In this document: piece by piece, positions 18,066-29,362 of the stretch | Position numbering within the stretch: the first letter of the stretch is position 1 | Layout: each line of letters starts with the position of its first letter | DNA from: an uncultured Roseovarius sp. | GTDB taxonomy: Bacteria > Pseudomonadota > Alphaproteobacteria > Rhodobacterales > Rhodobacteraceae | Length of the DNA stretch: 64,000 nucleotides | Direction of reading: 5' to 3' | Assembly (NCBI RefSeq): GCF_947489715.1 | Contig: NZ_CANLER010000001.1 | Span: 682,001-746,000 of the forward strand | Made by a program: the position numbers and the translations under genes | Notes under the pieces: model-generated | The model's database searches: none | What the model saw: the letters and a program-made list of their open reading frames with translations, nothing else | What the model was told of the DNA's origin: nothing

Positions 18066-18551
18066 ATGGCAGAGCTTTTGATCGTATATCACTCGAAAAC
18101 CGGCGGGAGCCGACAGATGGCCGAGGCGACGGCAGCGGCGGCGCAGGACGAAGGGGCCGTGACGCTGAAACGCGCCGATCAGGCGGGGCCAGGGGATCTG
18201 CTGAATGCGGATGGCTATATCTTTTGTGCGCCCGAGAATCTGGCGGCGATTGCCGGGGTGATGAAGGATTTCTTTGACCGGTGTTACTATCCCGTGCTGG
18301 GGCGGATCGAGGGCCGGCCTTATGCCCAGATGGTCTGTGCCGGGTCGGATGGCGAAAACGCAGTGCGCCAGATCGCACGGATCGCCCAGGGGTGGCGGTT
18401 GCGCGAGGTTCAGGCACCGCTGATCATCTGCACCCATGCGCAGACGCCCGAGCAGATATTGGCGGAAAAGACGATCCCCGAGGCGGAACTGGAGCAGTGC
18501 CGGGCGTTGGGGATGGCGCTGGCCGCGGGGCTGAACATGGGCGCGTTCTGA
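18066..18551 (+). CDS. flavodoxin family protein
   Basis: 161 residues with the FMN-phosphate loop near the N-terminus (LLIVYHSKTGGSRQMAEAT, residues 4-22) and an isoalloxazine-side loop around CAPENLAAIAG. It ends with a helical region containing AQTPEQILAEKTIPEAELEQ. It resembles flavodoxin-like NAD(P)H reductases rather than classical electron-transfer flavodoxins. The partner is unknown. It stands alone ahead of the DUF3857 gene. Confidence 0.8.
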   Translation: MAELLIVYHSKTGGSRQMAEATAAAAQDEGAVTLKRADQAGPGDLLNADGYIFCAPENLAAIAGVMKDFFDRCYYPVLGRIEGRPYAQMVCAGSDGENAVRQIARIAQGWRLREVQAPLIICTHAQTPEQILAEKTIPEAELEQCRALGMALAAGLNMGAF

Positions 18552-18706
18552 TCGCCGTTTCCGGTACTGCCCGGTCTTGCCCGAAACACGGTTCTTGCGG
18601 CGACAATCCGAGGCTCAATCCTTGATTGTTTCACCCGGTGCTTGCGTGTTGCACAAACGGGCCGCCGTCGCTAGTTTTCTTACCCATATGGAACAAGGAA
18701 ATATGT

Positions 18707-20704
18707 GTGTTGATTAGGTTTTTCTGGTCATTTGTTTGGTTGACCGCGTTTTGCCTGCCCGGCGCGGCGCAGGAAATTTCCGACTATCTTGTCAAGCAAC
18801 AGCACCCCGCATGGGTTGTGCTGGCGCAGGAGGGCGATTTTGGACCCGAAGCCGACACACCCGATCCGGTAGAATACCTGTTGGTGGATCGGTAGATCCG
18901 TGCCGGAGAGGCGGAGACCGACGCCTATTTCCGCCTTGCCACGCGGTTGAACAATTCTGTCGCGGTTGAGGGCAATTCGACGATCACGGCGACATTCGAT
19001 CCGGAATACCAGCGCGTGATCTTTCATACCATCCGGGTGTTGCGCGGTGCCGAGATGCGCGATCTGCTGAGCGATGCCGCGTTCGACCTTTACCGCGCCG
19101 AGACCGAGCGGGATCGGCTGATCTATAATGGCACCCTGGAGCTTTCCTATATCCTGCCGGATTTGCGGGTGGGGGATGTGGTGGATTATTCCTATAGTAT
19201 CGTCGGTAAGAACCCGGCCATGGGGCCGCATTTTTCGGATGCGGTGCAGCAGCAATATGGCGTACCGATGAAATCCTGGCGCAACCGTCTGCTGTTTCCG
19301 CAGGGCTACGACATCCACCTGAAGACCTTTAGCGGGGCGATGGCGCCCGAGGTGAGCGTCGAGGGGGCGCATGATGTCTATACTTGGCAGGACAGGGATG
19401 TGCCTGCGTTGCAGGTCGAGGGTAGTCTGCCGCCGGGCACGCTGAGCTTTCCGCAGACCCAGGTGAGCAGTTTTGACAGTTGGGCGGCGGTTGGACGATA
19501 TTTTGCGCCTTACTTTGATGTCAGCGGACCGAAGTCCGAGGCGATTGCCCGCGTCGCGAGCAACATCCGCGAGTCCCATGCCAGCGAGGCCGCGCGGTTG
19601 CGGGCAGCGCTTGGGTTCGTGCAGCGCGAGGTGCGCTATCTGGGGATCGAACTGGGGGCAGGTGGCTATATCCCGCGTCCGGCGGGGCAGGTACTGGCGC
19701 GGCGGTTTGGCGATTGCAAGGATATGGTTGTGTTGCTGACCAGCCTGCTGGATGCACTGGATATCGAGGCGGCGCCGCTTTTGGTGAATTCGGATTTACG
19801 GGGCGCGGTGCAGAAGCTTGCCCCCACATACGAGGCATTTGATCACGTGATCGTCGCGGCCAAGATTGGCGGCCAGACGTATTTCCTTGATCCGACACGC
19901 GGCGAGCAGCTTGGCGATCTGGAGCATCTGCAACAGGGGAGGTTCGGCAAGGGGGTCGTGATTTCGGCGCAAAGCCCCGGCATGATTGAGGCGGATGGGC
20001 CACTGCCGCCATTCTACAAGAGTTTCAAGGACCGCTATGTGCCGTTGCCGGACTGGGGAACGATGCGGCTGATCAGCCTGTCCGAATATCACATGGGTGA
20101 GGCTGACAATATCGCCAATTGGATCAAATCAGCCGGGCTGAAGGGTGTTGAGCGGAGTTTCCTGGAATATTATCAGGGCATCTATAAGGGGTTGCAGCAG
20201 ACCGGGCCGCTGAAGCTGGAGATGGACGAAGATGACGCCACGATCCGGCTGACCGCGGATTACATTATTCCCGCCGCCTGGACCCATGATCAGGATGAGC
20301 CTGCGATCCGCCGATTCTGGGTTGAACCGCATGGGTTTTTCGATCAGGTGCCGGATTTCGACAATACCACCCGCAAGAGCGCGCATGTGATCGCGCATCC
20401 GGTCCGGGTCCGGCATGATGTCGAAGTGCTGCTGGACGACAGCTGGCAGGATGAGAATATCGAGGAAAGCTATGATCATCCGGCGTTCAGCTTTGATGTG
20501 AAACACGGGTTCAAGGACGGTATCCTGTCGCGGCAGTATACCTATGTCACCAAGACCAACCGGGTCGAACCCGAGGATTTCCGGGCCAGCAAGGAAACGC
20601 TGGATCACGTCCGGTCAGTTTCGCAGACCGAGCTGGCGGAAAATACCCTGGGCGATGGCAGCCTCGGCAGCAATCTGCGCGGTATTTTCACGGGAAAATT
20701 CTGA
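18707..20704 (+). pseudogene. DUF3857/transglutaminase-like protein interrupted by an amber codon
   Basis: One open frame is broken by a single TAG at 18893-18895. The first part starts at a GTG (18707, AAGGAA 6 bases upstream) and encodes a signal peptide ending PGAAQ and about 62 residues up to VEYLLVDR. After the TAG the same frame continues IRAGEAETDAYFRLATRLNN and runs 603 more residues. The DUF3857 domain comes first, then a transglutaminase core with Cys in RFGDCKDMVVLL, His in FDHVIV and Asp in LDPT. Everything after the stop is intact, so this is a recent nonsense mutation (probably CAG to TAG), a sequencing error or a read-through gene. Confidence 0.85.
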
Positions 20705-20747
20705 AACAGCTTTCGGGCTTTTACCCGATCATCAGGTCCGCAAATGA

Positions 20748-20774
20748 AAACGGCCCCGCGATCGGGGGCCGTTT
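20748..20774. terminator. bidirectional intrinsic terminator
   Basis: AAACGGCCCC (20748-20757) pairs perfectly with GGGGCCGTTT (20765-20774) across a 7-base loop. It lies between the convergent ends of the DUF3857 gene and acnA and can serve both strands. Confidence 0.85.
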
Positions 20775-20797
20775 ACTGACTGTGGGGCAGGCTGGGT

Positions 20798-23485
<2,688 letters not shown>

Positions 23486-23573
23486 CCGGGCCATCCTTTC
23501 GAAGAGAGTGCAGAGAAACTTGCCCCGCTTCTGACCGATTTGGCTGAAGCGATCAAGAGGTGTAACGATCTTT

Positions 23574-23593
23574 TTGTATACTATTGCACACAA
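23574..23593. promoter_or_regulatory. 20-bp inverted repeat upstream of acnA
   Basis: On the minus strand the sequence reads TTGTGTGC-AATA-GTATACAA, two 8-bp half sites (TTGTRTRC) with a 4-base spacer, 89-108 bases before the acnA start. This is the size and symmetry of a GntR-type operator. The regulator is not in the window. Confidence 0.4.
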
Positions 23594-23707
23594 TGCATCA
23601 ATATTTCAAGTTTCACGGTTCTCTCGCGAAACCTTGATTGGTCATTGAACGTGTTGTTCCGTAGATAAGTTCCCACCGGAACGGATGAAACACTCGGAAA
23701 GTAGAAG

Positions 23708-24403
23708 ATGCGTAGAATAGTAACCCTGTTGGCCGCAGCGATGATGCTGGCAAGCCCTGTCGCCGCCCAGAACGATCCCGTTGTCATCGAACTCTATACT
23801 TCGCAGGGATGTTCGTCCTGCCCGCCAGCAGATGCCTTCCTGCACGAACTTGCCGCGCGCGATGATGTCATCCCGCTGGCGCTGCATGTGGATTACTGGG
23901 ATTACATCGGTTGGAAGGACATTTTCGGCAGTGCCGAGAATACCAAGCGGCAGCGCGCCTATGCCCGCGCCGGGGGCCGCAGGATGATCTATACGCCGCA
24001 GATGATCATCAACGGTCGGGATCACGTGGTAGGCAATCGTCCGCGCGATGTAGTCGATCTGATCAAGAAGCACAAAGCTGCCGCGCCCTATGTCAAGCTG
24101 AGCGTTCAGCGTCAGGGCAACACGCTGCAAATTCGCGGACAGGCGGAAAAGCCGCTGAAAGATGACCTGACGGTTCAGGTGATCCGGTACAAACCCAAAT
24201 CGACCGTCGCGATCAAGCGCGGTGAAAATGCCGGGCGTACATTGGATTACGCGAATGTCGTGACCGACCTGACGGTAATCGGCGAATGGGATACAAGCAA
24301 ACCCTTGTCGATGAACACCAAGGTGAAGGGCGATGCGCCGATCGTGGTTTTGTTACAGCACCAGGGTCTGGGGCCAGTCGCGGCAGTGGCGCGGGTGAAG
24401 TAA
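23708..24403 (+). CDS. secreted DUF1223 thioredoxin-like protein
   Basis: 231 residues with a Sec signal peptide (MRRIVTLLAAAMMLASPVAA-Q). A thioredoxin-like fold opens with VVIELYTSQGCSSCPPAD, giving a CxxC pair at Cys35 and Cys38. It goes on with DYWDYIGWKD, YTPQMIING and a beta-rich C-terminal half. This is DUF1223, found widely in alphaproteobacteria and presumably a periplasmic redox protein with no defined partner. It is divergent from acnA and followed by a strong terminator. Confidence 0.85.
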   Translation: MRRIVTLLAAAMMLASPVAAQNDPVVIELYTSQGCSSCPPADAFLHELAARDDVIPLALHVDYWDYIGWKDIFGSAENTKRQRAYARAGGRRMIYTPQMIINGRDHVVGNRPRDVVDLIKKHKAAAPYVKLSVQRQGNTLQIRGQAEKPLKDDLTVQVIRYKPKSTVAIKRGENAGRTLDYANVVTDLTVIGEWDTSKPLSMNTKVKGDAPIVVLLQHQGLGPVAAVARVK

Positions 24404-24427
24404 CCTGCATTCAGCAAGATTTTGATT

Positions 24428-24456
24428 GGGCGAGGCAGAAACAGCCTCGCCCTTTT
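24428..24456 (+). terminator. intrinsic terminator after the DUF1223 gene
   Basis: GGGCGAGGC (24428-24436), loop AGAAACA, then GCCTCGCCC (24444-24452) and TTTT. A perfect 9-bp stem with a T tract, 25 bases after the stop. Confidence 0.93.
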
Positions 24457-24534
24457 AATTTTGGTGATGCTGGCACTGGGGGTGGCGCTGATCAGGGAAA
24501 GCGGCGTGTGCCACTCTCCGTCCGGTCTGGTGGG

Positions 24535-25710
24535 TTATTGCAGGTCGGAAAACGCCTGCTGCAACCGCTCGACCGCCTCGGTGACACGGGCGCGCGGTGT
24601 GCCGATATTGAACCGCAGGAAGCTTTCGCCGCCCGTGCCGAATTCAGCACCGACGGAAGGCGCGATGCGGGCATCCTGACGGACGCGGCGGATCACCTCG
24701 GACATCTCCATGCCGGTATTGGTGAAATCGACCCATGTCAGGTAGGTCGATTGCATCGGCATCGGCGTGACACCGGGAATCTGCGCCATGCCGTCCAGAA
24801 ACACCCGGCTATTTTCGGCCAGATAGGGGCGCAGATCGTCCAGCCACGCCGCCCCTCGGTCGGAATAGGCGGCCCCGGTCAGGACAACGCCCAGCAGATT
24901 GGGGCTGATATCAAGGGCGCGGAACAGCTTGCCGAACCGCGCGCGGAGGTTTTCGTCCGGGATCGAGATTGTGCCCAGGCGGCTACCGGCGATGTTGAAG
25001 GTCTTGGAGGCCGAGGTGAGCATGACCAGGCGGTCCAGAACCTCGGGCGCGGCGACGGGCATCGGGACATAGGTTTCGCCCGGATAGATCAGATCGTGGT
25101 GGATGTCGTCCGACAGCAGGATCAGGTCGTGGCGCGCGCAGAAGGCGGCCAGCGCGCGCATTTCCTCGGGCGTCCAGATGCGCCCGGCGGGATTATGCGG
25201 CGAGCAGAAGATCATCAACTTCTCGCGACCTGTCATCGACGCCTCAAGCGCGGCGAGATCCATGTGGTAGACGCCGTCGCGGATGACCAGCGGGCTTTCC
25301 TTCAATGTGCGGCCGGACTTCTTCACCTTGACGGTAAATTCGTGGTAGACGGGGGTGAAAATGATCACCTCGTCCTCGGGCTGTGTCAGCGCCTGAAGGC
25401 AGATGCCGATGCCATTTCCCAGACCATAGGTCGAAAACATCGCGGCGGGATCGACCGTCCAGCCATGACGGGTCTGCATCCAGTTGGCGATCTTGTCCTT
25501 GAGCGGGTCTTCACCGATGAAATATCCGTAATTGGCCTTGTCGAGCAACCCTTGCGTGGCCTCTTGCAGGAAATCCGGGGCCGCGAAATCCATATCCGCG
25601 ATCCACATCGCCAGACCATCTTCGGCGGGCACTCCGATCGAAGGCGCTGACATCATATCCCATTTGGTGCAATTGCTGCCGCGGCGGTCGATGATATGGT
25701 CGAAACTCAT
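24535..25710 (-). CDS. PatB/MalY-type PLP-dependent C-S lyase (aminotransferase fold)
   Basis: 391 residues, a fold-type I PLP enzyme of the PatB/MalY group that usually cleaves cystathionine or related thioethers. The N-terminus FDHIIDRRGSNCTKWD is the group signature. The PLP lysine lies in LTSASKTFNIAG, and SPHNPAGRIW contacts the cofactor phosphate region. AAGGAGAT precedes the ATG at 25710. It stands alone between convergent and divergent neighbours. Substrate preference cannot be read from sequence alone. Confidence 0.88.
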   Translation of the reverse strand: MSFDHIIDRRGSNCTKWDMMSAPSIGVPAEDGLAMWIADMDFAAPDFLQEATQGLLDKANYGYFIGEDPLKDKIANWMQTRHGWTVDPAAMFSTYGLGNGIGICLQALTQPEDEVIIFTPVYHEFTVKVKKSGRTLKESPLVIRDGVYHMDLAALEASMTGREKLMIFCSPHNPAGRIWTPEEMRALAAFCARHDLILLSDDIHHDLIYPGETYVPMPVAAPEVLDRLVMLTSASKTFNIAGSRLGTISIPDENLRARFGKLFRALDISPNLLGVVLTGAAYSDRGAAWLDDLRPYLAENSRVFLDGMAQIPGVTPMPMQSTYLTWVDFTNTGMEMSEVIRRVRQDARIAPSVGAEFGTGGESFLRFNIGTPRARVTEAVERLQQAFSDLQ

Positions 25711-25831
25711 GGGGATCTCCTTGGATGGTCGGGGGCATGCTGCTGGGGATATGCGGGGCGCACGCTAGCGATTTGCCGCCCAAGTGCAAGGGGCGTTGCA
25801 GAAGGGCGTTTCATGTCCTAAATCAAGCGCC

Positions 25832-26350
25832 ATGAAGCTGCCTATTCTCATACACCCCGATCCGCGCCTCAAGAAGGTCTGTGCGCCCGTCGACGATCTG
25901 TCGGACGAGTTGCGCACGCTGGCCGAAGATATGCTTGAGACGATGTATGATGCGCCGGGCGTCGGCCTTGCGGCCCCGCAGATCGGGGTGCTGAGCCGGT
26001 TGATCGTGCTGGATTGCATCAAGGACGAGGAAGAGCCGCCGCGCCCGGTGGTGATGTTCAACCCCGAGGTGGTGGCATCGTCGGACGAAAAGAACGTCTA
26101 CGAGGAAGGCTGTCTGTCGATCCCCGAGCAATTCGCCGAGGTGACGCGACCCAAAGTGGTGGATGTCCGCTGGATCGGGATGGACGGGAACGAGCATTCC
26201 GAGACATTTGACGGGCTCTGGGCCACCTGCGTGCAGCACGAGATCGACCATCTGAACGGCAAGCTTTTCATTGACTATCTTGGTGCGATGAAACGGCAGC
26301 TGATCACCCGCAAGATGCAGAAGCTGAAACGCGAAAAGGCGCGGGCTTGA
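25832..26350 (+). CDS. def: peptide deformylase
   Basis: 172 residues with all three catalytic motifs intact: GVGLAAPQ (43-50), EGCLS (92-96, metal ligand Cys94) and QHEIDH (135-140, metal ligands His136 and His140, catalytic Glu137). It removes the formyl group from nascent proteins. The ATG at 25832 is chosen because the product then begins MKLPILIHPDPRL, as usual. The stop overlaps the start of a deformylase paralogue. Confidence 0.97.
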   Translation: MKLPILIHPDPRLKKVCAPVDDLSDELRTLAEDMLETMYDAPGVGLAAPQIGVLSRLIVLDCIKDEEEPPRPVVMFNPEVVASSDEKNVYEEGCLSIPEQFAEVTRPKVVDVRWIGMDGNEHSETFDGLWATCVQHEIDHLNGKLFIDYLGAMKRQLITRKMQKLKREKARA

Positions 26351-26841
26351 GCGTCCGCCCCTGTCTGCCCTGGCCCGACAAGCGCTTGCGCACGCCGGCT
26401 GCGGATGTGGCCGGGATCAGCGATGACATCCGCGGCATATGGGACGACATGATCGACACGATGGAGGCAATGCCCGGTGTCGGGCTGGCCGCCGTTCAGA
26501 TCGGGGTGATGCAGCGACTGGCGGTGGTCGATGCCAGTGACAGCCGGGGCCAGGCGGTGCGCATGGCCAACCCCGAGGTGCTGCACGCCAGCACACAGCT
26601 GCGCGACCACACCGAGGCCAGCCCGAACCTGCCGGGTGTCTCGGCATTGATCAAGCGTCCGCGGGCGGTAACGGTGCGGTTTATGAATGAGGCGGGCGAG
26701 ATCGAAGAGCGTGATTTCGTCGGGCTCTGGGCCACATCGGTGCAGCACCAGATCGACCATCTGGCCGGGCGGATGTATTTCGATCATCTCAGCAAGGTTA
26801 AGCGCGACATGTTGCTGCGCAAGGCAAGGAAGGCGGGCTGA
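26347..26841 (+). CDS. peptide deformylase-like paralogue without the catalytic residues
   Basis: 164 residues from a TTG at 26347 overlapping the def stop, so translation is probably coupled. Motif 1 is kept (GVGLAAVQ, 44-51). Motif 2 reads EASPN at 90-94, where EGCLS is expected, so the metal-binding Cys is Ser92. Motif 3 is HQIDH at 134-138, with the catalytic Glu replaced by Gln135. Deformylase activity is therefore unlikely. The place between def and fmt suggests a role near initiator-Met processing. A REP-like hairpin overlaps its last codons. Confidence 0.88.
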   Translation: MSVRPCLPWPDKRLRTPAADVAGISDDIRGIWDDMIDTMEAMPGVGLAAVQIGVMQRLAVVDASDSRGQAVRMANPEVLHASTQLRDHTEASPNLPGVSALIKRPRAVTVRFMNEAGEIEERDFVGLWATSVQHQIDHLAGRMYFDHLSKVKRDMLLRKARKAG

Positions 26842-26855
26842 ACCCCGCCCTACGG
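26832..26855 (-). repeat. REP-like hairpin element, copy 2
   Basis: Read on the minus strand this is CCGTAGGGCGGGG followed by TTCAGCCCGCC, the same layout as the copy at 7879. GGCGGG (26832-26837) and CCCGCC (26844-26849) pair. It covers the last codons and stop of the deformylase paralogue, so the repeat supplies the protein's C-terminus. Confidence 0.5.
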
Positions 26856-26869
26856 ATAAGGGGCAGACG

Positions 26870-27775
26870 ATGCGTGTAATCTTCATGGGAAGTCCCGAGT
26901 TTTCGGTGCCGGTGCTGGAGGCGCTGGTGGATGCCGGGCACGAGATCGCCTGTGTCTATTGCCAGCCACCGCGTCCTGCCGGGCGGGGCAAGAAGGATCG
27001 ACCGACACCGGTGCAAATGCGTGCTGAGGCGTTGGGGTTGCAAGTGCGTCATCCGGTCAGTCTGAAAGGCGCGGCTGAGCAGGCAGACTTTGCGGCATTG
27101 CAGGCGGATGTGGCCGTGGTCGTCGCCTACGGGCTGATCCTGCCGCAGGCCGTGCTGGATGCGCCGAAACGCGGATGCCTGAACATTCACGCCTCGCTTT
27201 TGCCGCGCTGGCGCGGGGCCGCGCCCATTCACCGCGCGATCATGGCCGGGGATGCCGAGACCGGCGTGTGTATCATGCAGATGGAGGCGGGGCTGGATAC
27301 CGGGCCGGTCCTGTTGCGCGAGGCGACATCCATCGGGGCAGAGGAGACCACCGGGCAGTTGCATGACAGGCTGTCAGGGCTGGGCGCGGCGGCCATCGTT
27401 ACGGCGCTGGCGCAACTGGACACATTGACGTCTGACGCGCAGCCCGATGATGGCGTGACCTATGCCGCCAAGATCGACAAGGCTGAGGGGCGGGTCGATT
27501 GGGCCTGGACTGCCGTAGAGGTGGACCGGCATATTCGCGGGCTTTCGCCCTTTCCCGGCGCATGGACCGAAGCGGCGGGCCAGCGGGTCAAACTGCTGGC
27601 GTCGCGCATCGGGCAGGGCTGTGGCGCACCGGGTCAGGTCATGGATGATGCTCTGACCGTGGCCTGCGGACGCGGGACGGTGCAGGTTTTGCGCTTGCAA
27701 CGGGCCGGGAAGGCCGCGCAGGATGCGGATGAGTTTTTGCGCGGACTGCCCCTGCCCAAGGGCACCATGCTGTAG
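26870..27775 (+). CDS. fmt: methionyl-tRNA formyltransferase
   Basis: 301 residues from the ATG at 26870, with GGGGCAG upstream. The N-terminal formyltransferase domain begins [19 protein letters not shown] and has the catalytic [16 protein letters not shown] segment, with its conserved Asn, His and SLLP loop. The smaller C-terminal OB-type domain follows (residues about 205-300). It formylates Met-tRNA for initiation. Its placement after def is the common bacterial arrangement. Confidence 0.97.
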   Translation: MRVIFMGSPEFSVPVLEALVDAGHEIACVYCQPPRPAGRGKKDRPTPVQMRAEALGLQVRHPVSLKGAAEQADFAALQADVAVVVAYGLILPQAVLDAPKRGCLNIHASLLPRWRGAAPIHRAIMAGDAETGVCIMQMEAGLDTGPVLLREATSIGAEETTGQLHDRLSGLGAAAIVTALAQLDTLTSDAQPDDGVTYAAKIDKAEGRVDWAWTAVEVDRHIRGLSPFPGAWTEAAGQRVKLLASRIGQGCGAPGQVMDDALTVACGRGTVQVLRLQRAGKAAQDADEFLRGLPLPKGTML

Positions 27776-27785
27776 GAGAGTGCCG

Positions 27786-28028
27786 ATGTTCTTGATGTTG
27801 TTCGGAACGGTCGTGATTGCCGGGATCGTTGGCTATGTCAGCGAAAAGACCGGATTCACGCGCAACGGCTATCTGCCCTCGATCATCATCTGCGTGGGCG
27901 GTGCGTTCCTGTTCTATTTCGTGCGGATCATGTTTGGCATCCGCTTCGGCGCGCCGGGGATCGATGCGATCCTGTCGTCGGTCGGGGCGCTGATCATCGT
28001 GCCGACCCATTGGCGCGGACGCAGGTAA
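27786..28028 (+). CDS. small membrane protein, possibly GlsB/YeaQ-like
   Basis: 80 residues from the ATG at 27786, 10 bases after fmt. Three hydrophobic segments are separated by short polar loops, ending THWRGRR. It resembles its neighbour and the GlsB/YeaQ/YmgE group in size and topology but lacks a strong family motif. The function is unknown. Confidence 0.55.
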   Translation: MFLMLFGTVVIAGIVGYVSEKTGFTRNGYLPSIIICVGGAFLFYFVRIMFGIRFGAPGIDAILSSVGALIIVPTHWRGRR

Positions 28029-28039
28029 GGGAGGCGGCA

Positions 28040-28276
28040 ATGGGCGTGATCTGGCTGATTATCATTGGTGCCGCAGCAGGGTTCCTGGCGACGCGCCTGA
28101 TGCGGATGGAAACCGATATCATCACCACCATCGCCATCGGAATCGGTGGTGCGCTGGTGGGCGGGGTGGTGCTGAACCTGCTTCTGAGGGCGATGGGCAT
28201 GGCCTCGGGGCTGATCGGGGCGGTGCTGGGATCGTTGCTGCTGATCTGGATCTGGAAGACATATCTTCGCAAATAG
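28040..28276 (+). CDS. GlsB/YeaQ/YmgE-family small membrane protein
   Basis: 78 residues, almost entirely hydrophobic and glycine-rich (IIIGAAAGFLATRLM, then IAIGIGGALVGGVVLN), with three predicted spans and a short basic tail. This is the usual look of transglycosylase-associated GlsB/YeaQ proteins. It lies 11 bases after the preceding small membrane gene and is likely co-transcribed with fmt. Confidence 0.7.
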   Translation: MGVIWLIIIGAAAGFLATRLMRMETDIITTIAIGIGGALVGGVVLNLLLRAMGMASGLIGAVLGSLLLIWIWKTYLRK

Positions 28277-28376
28277 GGCTGGCTTTTTTCTCATATCGGT
28301 TTTCGGAAGGTGATCCGCAGCGGCAAGTGAAAGGAAATGGTCATTTCCAGTCGTTGCAAAAACACAGAAAGCCTGG

Positions 28377-29234
28377 CTAGGCGGCGGCGGGCAAGGTGCA
28401 CAATTCGTCGATCAGCGGGGCAAACCAATGCCAGTTCTGCGCGGCGGTGTCATTCACGATCAGGTTTTTCTTGCGCAGATAGACCGGTGCTTCGGTCAGT
28501 TCATGCAAGGTACCTGCGGCCACCAATGGTGCGGCCAGTGCCTGTGGCAGATAAGCCGAGCCACCGCGGCTGAGCAAATATTCCAGTGCCCAGCGTGCGC
28601 TGTCGAAACTGACCCGTGCGGTGCCCGCGTCGTGATAGCTTTCGCCGTGGGCGCGGCGGTAATCTTCGCCATGATCGACAAAGATGTATTTCGGGTCGGC
28701 CTTGATCGGCGTGTCAGGCTTGTCGGAATAAAGCACCAGTTTCTCGGCCGGCAGCGGATGCACCGTCTGGCTGCCTCGGGCCACGGATTCGTAGGTCAGG
28801 ATCACGTCGACCAGACCAGAGGCCAGCCATTCCTCAAGGTCGCGGGAATTGCCGTGATGCACCGAGACGGCCATTTCAGGATGGCCCGAAACGACACCGT
28901 CAAAAAATGCCTGACCCGGTCCGTGCCAGAGCCCGGTATCGCAGCCAAACGTACAGACCGAGCTGAGCCCTGCCGGCAACCCGGTTTCGTATTTTGCCTG
29001 CCGCCAGAGGCCGGTCATTACCCTGGCATAGCGCAGCAGCTTGGTGCCGGCCGGGGTCAGCGTGGTGCCGGATTTCTGCCGGTTGAGCAGGATTTGACCC
29101 AGCTCTTCCTCCAGCGTTTTCAGCCGGGCGGTGACGGTGGATTGCGTGACATTCATCTGCTGTGACGCCCGGACAAGGCTGCCGGTTTCCACGATGGCCA
29201 GAAAGGTCTGAAGGGAGGTGATGTTCATACGCAC
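28377..29234 (-). CDS. LysR-type transcriptional regulator of the adjacent catabolic cluster
   Basis: 285 residues. The N-terminal winged helix-turn-helix reads ITSLQTFLAIVETGSLVRAS and then QSTVTARLKTLEEELG. A substrate-binding effector domain follows. It is divergent from the aldehyde dehydrogenase gene, with 128 bases between starts, the classical position for a LysR regulator of the opposite operon. GAGG lies 7 bases before the ATG at 29234. The effector is unknown. Confidence 0.88.
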   Translation of the reverse strand: MRMNITSLQTFLAIVETGSLVRASQQMNVTQSTVTARLKTLEEELGQILLNRQKSGTTLTPAGTKLLRYARVMTGLWRQAKYETGLPAGLSSVCTFGCDTGLWHGPGQAFFDGVVSGHPEMAVSVHHGNSRDLEEWLASGLVDVILTYESVARGSQTVHPLPAEKLVLYSDKPDTPIKADPKYIFVDHGEDYRRAHGESYHDAGTARVSFDSARWALEYLLSRGGSAYLPQALAAPLVAAGTLHELTEAPVYLRKKNLIVNDTAAQNWHWFAPLIDELCTLPAAA

Positions 29235-29239
29235 GCCTC

Positions 29240-29288
29240 AAATTCGAATTTCTTGCATTTATCGCACAAAATATTTCGTTTTCAAGAA
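29240..29288. promoter_or_regulatory. palindromes between the LysR regulator and the aldehyde dehydrogenase
   Basis: A perfect 12-bp palindrome AAATTCGAATTT lies at 29240-29251. An inverted pair follows, TTCTTG (29250-29255) and CAAGAA (29283-29288). The segment is AT-rich compared with its surroundings. These are plausible LysR-binding sites and promoter elements for both genes. Confidence 0.45.
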
Positions 29289-29362
29289 GTGTTAATTTCT
29301 GGCAGGGTGCAATGACAGGAATTTGGCGCGCCTAGTCCGCGCTGCGCGAAAGACAAACAGAC

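Noticed and set aside
18626..18895. A separate short gene before the DUF3857 gene
   Set aside because: It encodes the signal peptide and first residues of the same protein in the same frame. The single TAG explains the split, so one interrupted gene is more likely than two.
24422..24679. Plus-strand open frame after the DUF1223 gene
   Set aside because: It overlaps the terminator stem and the end of the minus-strand lyase and has no recognisable product.
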